From assembly GCA_025929805.1 (NCBI GenBank), contig JAICPP010000185.1, positions 1 through 6,387 on the forward strand: a stretch of 6,387 nucleotides of DNA, in the 5' to 3' direction. The notes under the pieces were generated by a model. The model saw nothing but the letters and a program-made list of their open reading frames with translations. It had not been told where the DNA came from and did no database searches. The stretch's first letter is position 1, and each line of letters opens with the position of its first letter. Positions 1-5,416 of the stretch are shown in pieces. Origin of the DNA: Gemmatimonadales bacterium. Lineage in GTDB: Bacteria; Gemmatimonadota; Gemmatimonadetes; Gemmatimonadales; GWC2-71-9. The position numbers and the translations under genes are program-made.

Positions 1-1355
1 GGACCCATGGACCACACCGCCTGGAGGGAGAGCAGGTTTCGGCTGCCTTCCAGGTCGGTGTGCCGATGCTCGCCTTCCAATCGCAGGTAGACAAACTCGC
101 TCTGCCACCAGGTGATGTTGGGGGTGATCCGCCACTCGGTGGCGTCAGGACCTCGGGGTGCCTCGACCCAATCGTAGCGGGCCCCGAAGACCCAGCGGCG
201 GCTGGTGCGTGCCTGCAGGTCCACAAACGCGCCATACCGATTGGTTGTGTTCCCCAGCTCCTCGGCGTGGAGCCGGTAACCCTCGGCCCTGAAGGTGATG
301 TCGCGGCGGGCGCCGGCTTCGGGAGGTCGGTAGGTCAGCCGGAAATCGAGTCCTACCACCCGGCTCCGAAGGTCGGCATCGCTGTTGTTGCCCCCTAATC
401 CGGTGACGCCGAGCTGGGCATAGGTGGCGCGACTGAGCTGCCAGAAGTTCTGCATTCGGCCCAGCAGCATGGGCTCTCGCCCGCCGGCGAACAACGGATC
501 GCTTTCCGCAGTGCTGCCTTGCAGCCAGACCTCATGAGTGGCCCCGGCCAGAGAGAATGGAAGCGAGGTGTAGAGTGACAGGCCTATCCCGGCTAGGCCG
601 TCCTCGGAGAAGAAGCGCTGGTACACCAGCGGATACTCGGTCTCGGGAAGTGCGTGCCGGTGCCAGCGATTGAGATCTCCTACCTGGTGGCGAAACTTGC
701 CGAGGTCCACTCGCAAGCGGCCCGGGAGGCCGGTCCAGTACACGTACCCCTCCTCGATCCCCAGCTCCTCCTCCTCGAACGTGACGAAGATCTTGGTGTT
801 GGAGTAGGGATCCAGGGCCGATTGGAAGGCGAACTCGAACTCCCGGGGCACCGCGTTGTCCTGCTGTCTCCCTTCTCGAGCCACCAGGCGCACATCACCG
901 GTGACGCTGATCTCGGGGTTGAGCAGGTTGGCGCGAGTGCCAGTGCGCGGAGTCGGCTGTTCGTTGGCTGCCTGGATCGAATCGGGCTCCCCCGGGGGCT
1001 GTCCCGCCGCTTCTGCCGCCGCTCGGCGGATCGCATCCAGCTCATCGGTTGAATCCACCGCCGCTGGTGCCGCACCGGGAGCGCAGCGCGTCTTTTGCAG
1101 AGCGGTCACCCGACGGTCGAGATCCTGGAGCGTGGCGGTGACACTGTCAGTGACGGAATCGCCGGTGGCTCGAGGCAAAGTCAAACCGGTGTCCGCCGGG
1201 CAGAGTCCCGCTTCGATCGAATCGATGCGGGCCGACAACGCCGTCAATGCGCGATGAATGGAGTCCCGGGGTGAGGGAACTTGTCCCTGCACCTGAGACG
1301 TGGCTCCGAGCCAGCAGAAAGCCAGCAAAATGGCCGTGCGAGCACGACTGTACAT
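1..1355 (-). CDS. Outer-membrane beta-barrel (porin/receptor-like) protein, C-terminal end cut by the window
   Basis: An open frame runs from an ATG at 1355 to the left edge: 451 complete codons plus a final CC that must encode Pro. Residues 1-24 look like a Sec signal peptide (Arg4 and Arg6, hydrophobic 9-18, likely cleavage after VQG). Residues 30-135 form an acidic, helical, heptad-like region with Cys52 and Cys91, then a Pro/Gly-rich linker. From about 146 the chain becomes alternating aromatic/charged strands typical of a barrel, with segments such as LRVDLGKFRHQVGDLNR, YPLVYQRFFSEDGLAGIG and NFWQLSRATYAQLGV. The last visible residues are VWSMGP. In the barrel family I recall as similar (often annotated zinc-regulated outer-membrane receptor), proteins end soon after a MGPH-like motif, so only a few residues may be missing. 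A good Shine-Dalgarno supports the start. It is last in a five-gene minus-strand run. Barrel type is likely; the transported substrate is unknown, and zinc or another metal is inference only. No TonB-box or plug domain was recognised. Confidence 0.75.
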   Translation of the reverse strand, partial: MYSRARTAILLAFCWLGATSQVQGQVPSPRDSIHRALTALSARIDSIEAGLCPADTGLTLPRATGDSVTDSVTATLQDLDRRVTALQKTRCAPGAAPAAVDSTDELDAIRRAAAEAAGQPPGEPDSIQAANEQPTPRTGTRANLLNPEISVTGDVRLVAREGRQQDNAVPREFEFAFQSALDPYSNTKIFVTFEEEELGIEEGYVYWTGLPGRLRVDLGKFRHQVGDLNRWHRHALPETEYPLVYQRFFSEDGLAGIGLSLYTSLPFSLAGATHEVWLQGSTAESDPLFAGGREPMLLGRMQNFWQLSRATYAQLGVTGLGGNNSDADLRSRVVGLDFRLTYRPPEAGARRDITFRAEGYRLHAEELGNTTNRYGAFVDLQARTSRRWVFGARYDWVEAPRGPDATEWRITPNITWWQSEFVYLRLEGEHRHTDLEGSRNLLSLQAVWSMG

Positions 1356-1360
1356 GGGGT

Positions 1361-1365
1361 CCTCC
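1361..1365 (-). promoter_or_regulatory. Ribosome binding site of the beta-barrel gene
   Basis: On the minus strand GGAGG lies five bases upstream of the ATG at 1355. It is one of only two clear Shine-Dalgarno sequences in the window, and it fixes the start of the barrel protein just before its signal peptide. Confidence 0.75.
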
Positions 1366-1378
1366 GATCGTTAGAGAT

Positions 1379-1397
1379 CGCGTCCGCTGGGGACGCG
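1379..1397 (-). other. GC-rich hairpin in the leader of the beta-barrel gene
   Basis: CGCGTCC (1379-1385) pairs perfectly with GGACGCG (1391-1397) around a five-base loop. It lies between the stop of the small exported protein and the ribosome binding site of the barrel gene. No T-run follows on the minus strand, so it is not a convincing intrinsic terminator. A second stem, CGATC (1365-1369) with GATCG (1376-1380), shares bases 1379-1380 and touches the ribosome binding site, so the two cannot both form fully. Structure seen; function inferred. Confidence 0.4.
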
Positions 1398-1401
1398 CAA
1401 C

Positions 1402-1737
1402 TCAAACCAATCGGGCGACCGGTGGGGCTCGGGGCTGGGCTAGGGTACGGCGATGGTTGCCTCTCTCAGCCTGAGAGGCGAGGGGCGTGGGGACCGGTGG
1501 GGATAGGGAGGCAACCGGCGGTTCGGCTGCAGCGGTGCCCACGGCCCCCGACCCGGGAGCGGTGCGCCCCAAGCTGCAGTGTTCGGCGTGATTGAGACAG
1601 CCACCGGCCGGCTCTATGTGGGCCGGCGAGCCCGCAAGCTCCCCGGGCCGGTTGTGATAGAACAGCGCGTCCAGGCTGGGCAGACTGGAGCCGGCGCTGA
1701 GGAATAACGCCAGGAGCAGGAACGCGCGGGGACGCAT
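1402..1737 (-). CDS. Small exported His/Cys-motif protein, unknown function
   Basis: The frame encodes 111 residues ending in TGA. The N-terminus MRPRAFLLLALFLSAGSS is a convincing signal peptide (two Arg, a Leu/Ala-rich core), so the product is probably exported; there is no lipobox. After it come LFYHNRP and a compact cluster, His40-Ile-Glu then GGC47-LN-H50-AE-H53-C54-SLG, giving H-x6-C-x2-H-x2-HC. The spacing suggests metal binding. It is not a CxxCH haem motif and not a zinc finger that I recognise. Residues 60-111 are Pro/Ala/Arg-rich and low in complexity. The gene begins 13 nt after the sensor kinase stop and ends 46 nt before the barrel gene, in the same orientation. The Shine-Dalgarno is weak, so translation may depend on coupling to the kinase. 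The same frame runs open upstream through the kinase gene to 1986, but the signal peptide marks the ATG at 1737 as the start. I do not recognise a named family. Confidence 0.65.
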   Translation of the reverse strand: MRPRAFLLLALFLSAGSSLPSLDALFYHNRPGELAGSPAHIEPAGGCLNHAEHCSLGRTAPGSGAVGTAAAEPPVASLSPPVPTPLASQAERGNHRRTLAQPRAPPVARLV

Positions 1738-1750
1738 GATAGCAAGATAC

Positions 1751-3346
1751 TCAGGCGGCCACCGTCCGCCGCACCGGCCCCTCCGCCGGGAGGAGGAACC
1801 AGAAGGCTGCTCCTTTGCCATAGACCGAATCGGCCCCGATGGTGCCGCCGTGCATCTCCACGAACTTCTTGCACAGGGCCAGTCCCAGCCCGGTGCCCTG
1901 CGCGCGGCGGCTCGCCGAGCTGTCCACCTGGCTGAATTCCTGGAACAGCTTGGGCATGTCCTCCCGCTTGATGCCGACCCCCTCATCGGTCACCGAGATC
2001 CACACCACATCCTGAGGCACCAGGCGGGCGCGCTCGCCGGCGCGTTCGGCCGGTTTCCTGAGGGGCGCCCGAGTGCGCACGGCAGCGAGCGTGATCTTGC
2101 CGCCGTCGGGCGTGAACTTGGAGGCATTGGAGAGGAGGTTGAAGAGAATCTGCCGGATTCTCACCCCGTCGGCGGTGATGCTTAGTGATGCCGAGTCGAG
2201 CTGGATATCACACTCCTGCTGCTTGGCGCTCCGCAAGCTTGCCGTATCGGCCACGGCTCCCACGATCGCCTCCCGGACATCGGTGGTCGCCAAGGACAGC
2301 GACATCCGCCCGGCCTCGACCTTGGAGAGGTCGAGCACGCTGTTGATGAGCGAGAGCAGGTGCTTGCCGTTGCGGAGGACCGACTCCATGAACTCCCGCT
2401 GCTGGGCGGAGACCGCGCCCGCCCCGCCTTCCAGGAGGAGATCGGAGAAGCCGATGATGGCGTTCAGCGGGGTGCGTAGCTCGTGCGACATGTTGGTGAG
2501 AAACTCGCTCTTGAGCTGAGTGGCCCGCTGGAGCTCAACGTTCTTGGCTCGGAGCGCGGCCTCGTTGCGGCGGCTCTCATGCAGGATCGAGGCGCGGTCC
2601 AGTCCCACCACGACCTGGTCGCCCAGAATCTGGAGCAGCTGGAGGTCGTGTTCGCTGAAGGGCTGGCCATCCCGCCGGTTGTAGACGCTCACCGTGCCGA
2701 GCACGAAGCCGGCGGAGCGGAGTGGAATGATGGCGGAGGTCTTGAGGGACACCGGCATGCTGGGCTCGTGGTAATTCCGGGGATCGGCGCTCATGTCGTC
2801 CGAGACCAGCGGAGCGTCCTGGCTCACCGCCCATCCGAGTAGCGAGCCGTCCATCGGGATGAGCGTGCCGGTCGCCGCCTCGAGCGGGCCGGTGGCGGCC
2901 TTGAGCTTGAGGAACCGACCCTCCTCCACCACCAGCGTCACCGCCCCGCTCTCCGCCTCCAGAAGTTCGGCGGCCGATTGCGCCACTTCCTTGACCAGGC
3001 CATCGAGCTCGGTTCCCGCCAGCAGGGTACCGGCCAGGTGCCTCAGCCGTTCCAGCTCCCGGTTGCGCCGGTCCGCCCGGGCCAGTGCAGTCCGGAGCGA
3101 GGTCTTCTGGGCCTCGGAGAGCTCTCCCATGTGGCGGAAGGTGACCAGGGTGAGCAGCGTGGCCACCGAGGTGAGGAGCAGACCGACCCCGTCGTCCTGG
3201 CGGATCAGCCATACGCCGAGCCAGGTGATAATGATGGCCACACCGACAATCGAGCCGGTGTAGGAGAGCCGCCGCCAGTGGCGCTCGAGGCGCTGGGAGA
3301 AGCTGGAGATCGAAGACTCTTCGCGAGTGCTCAGGTGTCCCTTCAC
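1751..3346 (-). CDS. Membrane-anchored GAF-domain sensor histidine kinase
   Basis: A 531-residue two-component sensor kinase. Two hydrophobic segments (about 31-49 and 54-70), joined by a very short loop, anchor it in the inner membrane with little periplasmic sensor. A helical linker (about 76-110) leads to a GAF-like domain (about 105-255), then a HisKA domain with H-box MSHELRTPLN and phospho-acceptor His288. The HATPase_c domain has an N-box (RIRQILFNLLSNASKF, Asn403 and Asn407), a G1 box DEGVGI (Asp454) and a G2 box GTGLGLA (484-490); all catalytic motifs look intact. A basic stretch (about 424-443) lengthens the region between N and G1 boxes. The start is a GTG, five bases after the stop of the [2Fe-2S] gene and without a clear Shine-Dalgarno, which suggests coupled translation; the next Met is residue 73, past the membrane segments. 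No receiver domain or response regulator is in view. The GAF ligand is unknown; cytoplasmic sensing is inferred from the architecture. Confidence 0.93.
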   Translation of the reverse strand: MKGHLSTREESSISSFSQRLERHWRRLSYTGSIVGVAIIITWLGVWLIRQDDGVGLLLTSVATLLTLVTFRHMGELSEAQKTSLRTALARADRRNRELERLRHLAGTLLAGTELDGLVKEVAQSAAELLEAESGAVTLVVEEGRFLKLKAATGPLEAATGTLIPMDGSLLGWAVSQDAPLVSDDMSADPRNYHEPSMPVSLKTSAIIPLRSAGFVLGTVSVYNRRDGQPFSEHDLQLLQILGDQVVVGLDRASILHESRRNEAALRAKNVELQRATQLKSEFLTNMSHELRTPLNAIIGFSDLLLEGGAGAVSAQQREFMESVLRNGKHLLSLINSVLDLSKVEAGRMSLSLATTDVREAIVGAVADTASLRSAKQQECDIQLDSASLSITADGVRIRQILFNLLSNASKFTPDGGKITLAAVRTRAPLRKPAERAGERARLVPQDVVWISVTDEGVGIKREDMPKLFQEFSQVDSSASRRAQGTGLGLALCKKFVEMHGGTIGADSVYGKGAAFWFLLPAEGPVRRTVAA

Positions 3347-3351
3347 TTCGT

Positions 3352-3579
3352 TCAGAGCGAGATCTCAGGGGTCAGCAGTTCGTGGAACACAGTCTCACCG
3401 GTTTGCAGCATCCGACGCAAGTAGGGGCGGCAGAGCCCGCACTGGGCTCCGCAGCCGGTCTCCCGCATCAGGTCGGCCAGGTCCCAGCCGTGCGCTTTGG
3501 CCCGAGGCAGCAACACCTCGAAGAGGGTGCTCCGGCAAATGCATCGGTCGACCCGTACCGCGTCGGCTCGGCCGGTCAT
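3352..3579 (-). CDS. BFD-like [2Fe-2S]-binding protein
   Basis: A 75-residue protein with four cysteines at C13-x-C15 and C47-x2-C50. The C-x-C-x31-C-x2-C spacing is that of bacterioferritin-associated ferredoxin (Bfd) and BFD-like domains, which bind one [2Fe-2S] cluster through these residues. The segment TGCGAQCGLCRPYLRRML is characteristic; Cys43 is an additional cysteine just before the second pair. Classical Bfd releases iron from bacterioferritin by electron transfer. Free-standing BFD-like proteins also serve other redox partners, so the role here is open, and no bacterioferritin is visible. The basic N-terminal extension before Cys13 is short. The ATG at 3579 lies 47 nt after the SDR stop with only a weak Shine-Dalgarno, and its A overlaps the stop of a seven-codon frame. 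The stop lies five bases before the histidine kinase start, a tight arrangement that hints at joint expression of an Fe-S protein and a sensor. Confidence 0.88.
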   Translation of the reverse strand: MTGRADAVRVDRCICRSTLFEVLLPRAKAHGWDLADLMRETGCGAQCGLCRPYLRRMLQTGETVFHELLTPEISL

Positions 3580-3602
3580 TAATGAACTTCTACTTCAACC
3601 AT
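3579..3602 (-). other. Possible seven-codon upstream reading frame (MVEVEVH)
   Basis: On the minus strand an ATG at 3602 opens seven codons ending in TAA at 3579, whose last A is the first base of the [2Fe-2S] gene start (TAATG). Such an overlap can couple translation. However, no Shine-Dalgarno precedes the ATG, and a frame this short may be chance. Reported as an arrangement, not as a gene. Confidence 0.2.
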
Positions 3603-3626
3603 CCGGCCGCCCGACACCGCCTACCA

Positions 3627-4331
3627 TCACGGATTCGTGGGCCGGATGTCCAGCTCGCTCACCAGCGCCCGTCCGGGGAGCGTCACCGCCTGCACAATAG
3701 TATCGGCTACATCCTCCGGCTGGAGGATGCGTTCGGGGTTGGACTTCAGCATCGGCTGGTCCTGGAGCATGGCGGTGGCCACCGACCCCGGGCAGATGGC
3801 AATTACCCGGATATTCTCCTTCCGGGTCTCCAGCATGAGCGACCGGCTGAACCCCAGCACCGCGTGCTTCGACGCCGTGTAGGCCGTGCCTCCCAGGAAC
3901 CCACTTCGGCCGGCGAGGCTGGCCACGTTGACGATGGTGCCCTGCTGCCGGCGGCGCATGCCGGGGAGCACCGCCCGGGTGACCAGATACAGGCTCCGGA
4001 CGTTGGTGGCCATGGTGGTGTCCCAATCGTCCAGGGTCAGTTCTTCGAACGGCTTGGCGATGAGCACCCCGGCGTTGTTGACCAGGAGGTCGAATTCGCC
4101 CAAGGCACCGGTCAGCCGCTCTACCGCGCGGGACACCTGATCCTGCTCCCCCACGTCGGCCGCGGCGCCTGCAGCTTCCATGCCCCCTTCCTTTAGATGT
4201 GTCACCACATCCTGGACCTTGGATTCGGTCCGCGCCACCACGCCGACCCGATACCCCGCTCTCCCCAGCGCGATCGCGGTGGCTCGTCCGATTCCTTCGG
4301 TGGCGCCGGTGACGAGGGCGGTTTGAGGCAT
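3627..4331 (-). CDS. Classical short-chain dehydrogenase/reductase (SDR)
   Basis: A 234-residue NAD(P)-dependent oxidoreductase with a single Rossmann fold, close to the usual 240-260. The cofactor loop is TGATEGIG (8-15), followed by NNAG (85-88), the structural Asn110, catalytic Ser138 (in NVAS) and Y151-x3-K155, then the PG motif (181-182). Together these give the full Asn-Ser-Tyr-Lys tetrad, so the enzyme should be active. Arg34 after the second beta strand (VVARTESK) favours NADP(H) over NAD(H) by the usual SDR rule; this is inference. The C-terminus (RALVSELDIRPTNP) resembles oxidoreductases often annotated as 3-oxoacyl-ACP reductase-like, but the substrate cannot be told from sequence. 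The start at 4331 is chosen because the Rossmann fold begins at once. No Shine-Dalgarno precedes it; an AT-rich TACATT lies five bases upstream, so a leaderless message is possible. It heads the five-gene minus-strand run. Confidence 0.92.
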   Translation of the reverse strand: MPQTALVTGATEGIGRATAIALGRAGYRVGVVARTESKVQDVVTHLKEGGMEAAGAAADVGEQDQVSRAVERLTGALGEFDLLVNNAGVLIAKPFEELTLDDWDTTMATNVRSLYLVTRAVLPGMRRRQQGTIVNVASLAGRSGFLGGTAYTASKHAVLGFSRSLMLETRKENIRVIAICPGSVATAMLQDQPMLKSNPERILQPEDVADTIVQAVTLPGRALVSELDIRPTNP

Positions 4332-4336
4332 GAGAC

Positions 4337-4342
4337 AATGTA
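4337..4342 (-). promoter_or_regulatory. Candidate -10 element just upstream of the SDR gene
   Basis: The minus strand reads TACATT ending five bases before the SDR ATG, in an otherwise very GC-rich stretch. At 17-bp spacing the upstream hexamer is CCCGAC, a poor -35. If real, transcription would begin at or next to the ATG. Weak sequence evidence only. Confidence 0.22.
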
Positions 4343-4347
4343 AACGG

Positions 4348-4379
4348 GGCGGTCAGTCGGTCGGGCGGTCGGCCGGTCG
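4348..4379. repeat. Tandem 8-bp array, four copies, consensus GGCGGTCG
   Basis: Four adjacent octamers start at 4348, 4356, 4364 and 4372, each with GGTC at the same internal position (for example GGCGGTCA and GGCGGTCG). It lies just upstream of the SDR gene, where its promoter would be expected. The 8-mers GGGCGGTC and GTCGGTCG recur in inverted orientation at 5429-5460. Confidence 0.7.
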
Positions 4380-4392
4380 AGATAGTTTGTAA

Positions 4393-4427
4393 CTGGCGAC
4401 TGGCGACTAGTGACTAGCGACTCTCGA
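4393..4427. repeat. Tandem 7-bp array, five copies, consensus CTGGCGA
   Basis: Five exact-length heptamers begin at 4393, 4400, 4407, 4414 and 4421. The first two are CTGGCGA, followed by CTAGTGA and CTAGCGA; every copy starts CT and ends GA. The array overlaps the decayed end of the protein-kinase remnant, so it may have expanded or been inserted there. It resembles short tandemly repeated heptanucleotides known from other bacteria; a function is not apparent. Confidence 0.75.
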
Positions 4428-4600
4428 CGTCCAATTTACCACCAGCGTAAACAGCAGCGGGTCCTCTGTCCCAGAAGCGATAAACAGCTGGCCGTCGGAA
4501 GACCCGGCTCAATCCCGCCGCCGCCGAGCTCGCGCTCGATGATGTAGGCCGGTCCGAGCGCCTGTTGCAGACGGTCCTGGGTGTCGGCCGGATTGACGCT
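4407..4600 (-). pseudogene. Remnant of a Ser/Thr protein kinase: N-terminal tip joined to a likely C-terminal tail
   Basis: After the stop of the membrane protein, the minus strand encodes NPADTQDRLQQAL and then GPAYIIERELGGGG (4600-4514), which matches the start of a bacterial Ser/Thr kinase domain up to its glycine-rich loop. One base later the frame shifts and LSRVF (4512-4498) continues the loop; removing one T from ATTGAGC would restore GGGGMSRVF. Directly afterwards another frame reads DGQLFIASGTEDP and LLFTLVVNWTSR (4496 to about 4425). This resembles the extreme C-terminus of long kinases with WD40/TolB-like tails, which often end in a VVNWT-like motif. The lysine, catalytic and DFG motifs and everything between are missing. 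There is no start codon at the expected N-terminus. I read this as a kinase gene of perhaps 2-3 kb collapsed by internal deletion plus frameshift. The N-terminal match is strong; the C-terminal assignment is less certain. Confidence 0.6.
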
Positions 4601-4610
4601 CGAGAGCCTG

Positions 4611-5330
4611 TTACCGCGTGATCCAGCCGGCGAACGTGAGCCATGCCGGCGTTCCCGCGATCATTAGCCGGAAGGGTTGGGAAGCGACAACCAGAAGCCC
4701 GCCCCAGATCGTGGCGGGATGGATCTTCCGCCGGGTGGTGAGGTCGTAGACCAGCATCGCGACGATGAAGAGGTCGGCCAGGCCGAAGAAGGTCGGCGGG
4801 CCTGGAGGCAGGGGGAGGAAGCTCATCCGCGCGATCGGGGCAGCCAACAGCGAGATCATTGAAAGTGTCATCAGCCGCTTGTGGGCTTCGATCCTGCGGC
4901 GATAGTAAATCGCTGTAGTGACCAGGATCGCGAATACCACCATGTCGAAGAAGGGGATCGCAAAGAAGGAAGGAGCAGGGATCCCGGGTAGCGGAGAGAT
5001 CCCGGTCCTGAGCCGGGTGATCGCGACGGTGGTCCCCACGATCACCACCAGTGCGGCGAGGACCGCGCCTGCGATCCCCATTCGCCGGTGCAGCCAGGTA
5101 CGGCCGGTCGCCACCAGGGTGGCCTGGGCCAGGAAAAACAGGACCCAGGTGGTGAAGACCAGCCCATGCAGGTGGAGCAGGCGACTCAGCTCCGGCGTAC
5201 CGTACCACGCCTTGAGGAAGTAGCTGCGGGAGAACCCGGCGAAGACCGTGATGGCAAAGGCGATCGCCATGCCCACGTAGAAGCGCCGGGTCCGCCGCCC
5301 GGTGCGTACCGCCGCCGCACTCACTGCCAT
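4611..5330 (-). CDS. Multi-pass membrane protein, uncharacterised family
   Basis: A 239-residue integral membrane protein with about seven hydrophobic helices (roughly 18-36, 52-72, 86-104, 120-141, 153-170, 181-196, 207-225) and no signal peptide. Notable residues are H53 and H55 (LLHLHGLVFTTW), H81 in LHRRMG, H150 in EAHKRLM and H204 in IHPATIWGG. These positions recall a widespread family of unnamed bacterial membrane proteins. Histidines at helix ends could bind haem b or a metal, as in cytochrome b561-like or ferric-reductase-like proteins, but this is inference. A GGAGA Shine-Dalgarno supports the ATG at 5330. It is divergent from the ABC exporter gene across a repeat-rich 147-bp gap. 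The kinase remnant follows 10 nt after its stop, and the next intact gene, the SDR, is 279 nt downstream, so it is probably a separate unit. Confidence 0.82.
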   Translation of the reverse strand: MAVSAAAVRTGRRTRRFYVGMAIAFAITVFAGFSRSYFLKAWYGTPELSRLLHLHGLVFTTWVLFFLAQATLVATGRTWLHRRMGIAGAVLAALVVIVGTTVAITRLRTGISPLPGIPAPSFFAIPFFDMVVFAILVTTAIYYRRRIEAHKRLMTLSMISLLAAPIARMSFLPLPPGPPTFFGLADLFIVAMLVYDLTTRRKIHPATIWGGLLVVASQPFRLMIAGTPAWLTFAGWITR

Positions 5331-5334
5331 GGCG

Positions 5335-5339
5335 TCTCC
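5335..5339 (-). promoter_or_regulatory. Ribosome binding site of the multi-pass membrane protein
   Basis: The minus strand reads GGAGA four bases before the ATG at 5330, which supports that start over internal Met codons. Confidence 0.65.
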
Positions 5340-5360
5340 GATGTGAGGGGATGCAGCTAA

Positions 5361-5416
5361 GGTAAGAAGTTAGAGGTAAGATGTAAGAGGTAAGCGGGGA
5401 GGCTCACCGCTCACCG
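5361..5416. repeat. 7-bp periodic array, consensus GGTAAGA, then CTCACCG copies in the same register
   Basis: Heptamers begin at 5361, 5368, 5375, 5382 and 5389. Three share GGTAAG exactly and the other two are AGTTAGA and TGTAAGA. After one unrelated unit (5396-5402) the same 7-bp register continues with two exact CTCACCG copies at 5403 and 5410. Viewed at 14 bp, AGGTAAG recurs at 5360, 5374 and 5388. It fills the promoter region between two divergent genes. Confidence 0.72.

Noticed and set aside
680..1075. Minus-strand 131-codon frame near the barrel protein N-terminus
   Set aside because: It is an alternate frame of the barrel gene, whose own frame is continuous from a signal peptide and a good ribosome binding site.
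1736..2185. Plus-strand frames opposite the kinase ATPase domain
   Set aside because: The minus strand encodes intact N, G1 and G2 boxes here; the plus-strand product has no recognisable features.
2577..3212. Minus-strand 211-codon frame inside the histidine kinase
   Set aside because: It overlaps the GAF region of the kinase in another frame and has low-complexity, Pro/Gly/Arg-rich composition.
3327..4196. Long plus-strand open frame (289 codons) across the SDR and Fe-S genes
   Set aside because: It is antisense to two genes with intact catalytic motifs, and its translation is rich in Arg, Pro and Gly with no recognisable domain. High GC keeps shadow frames open.
4348..4427. Possible CRISPR array
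   Set aside because: Units are 7-8 bp and directly adjacent, with no unique spacers and no cas genes nearby.
4414..5208. Minus-strand 264-codon frame over the multi-pass membrane protein
   Set aside because: Most of it is a shadow of the membrane protein in another frame. Only its last part overlaps the kinase remnant, which is described separately.
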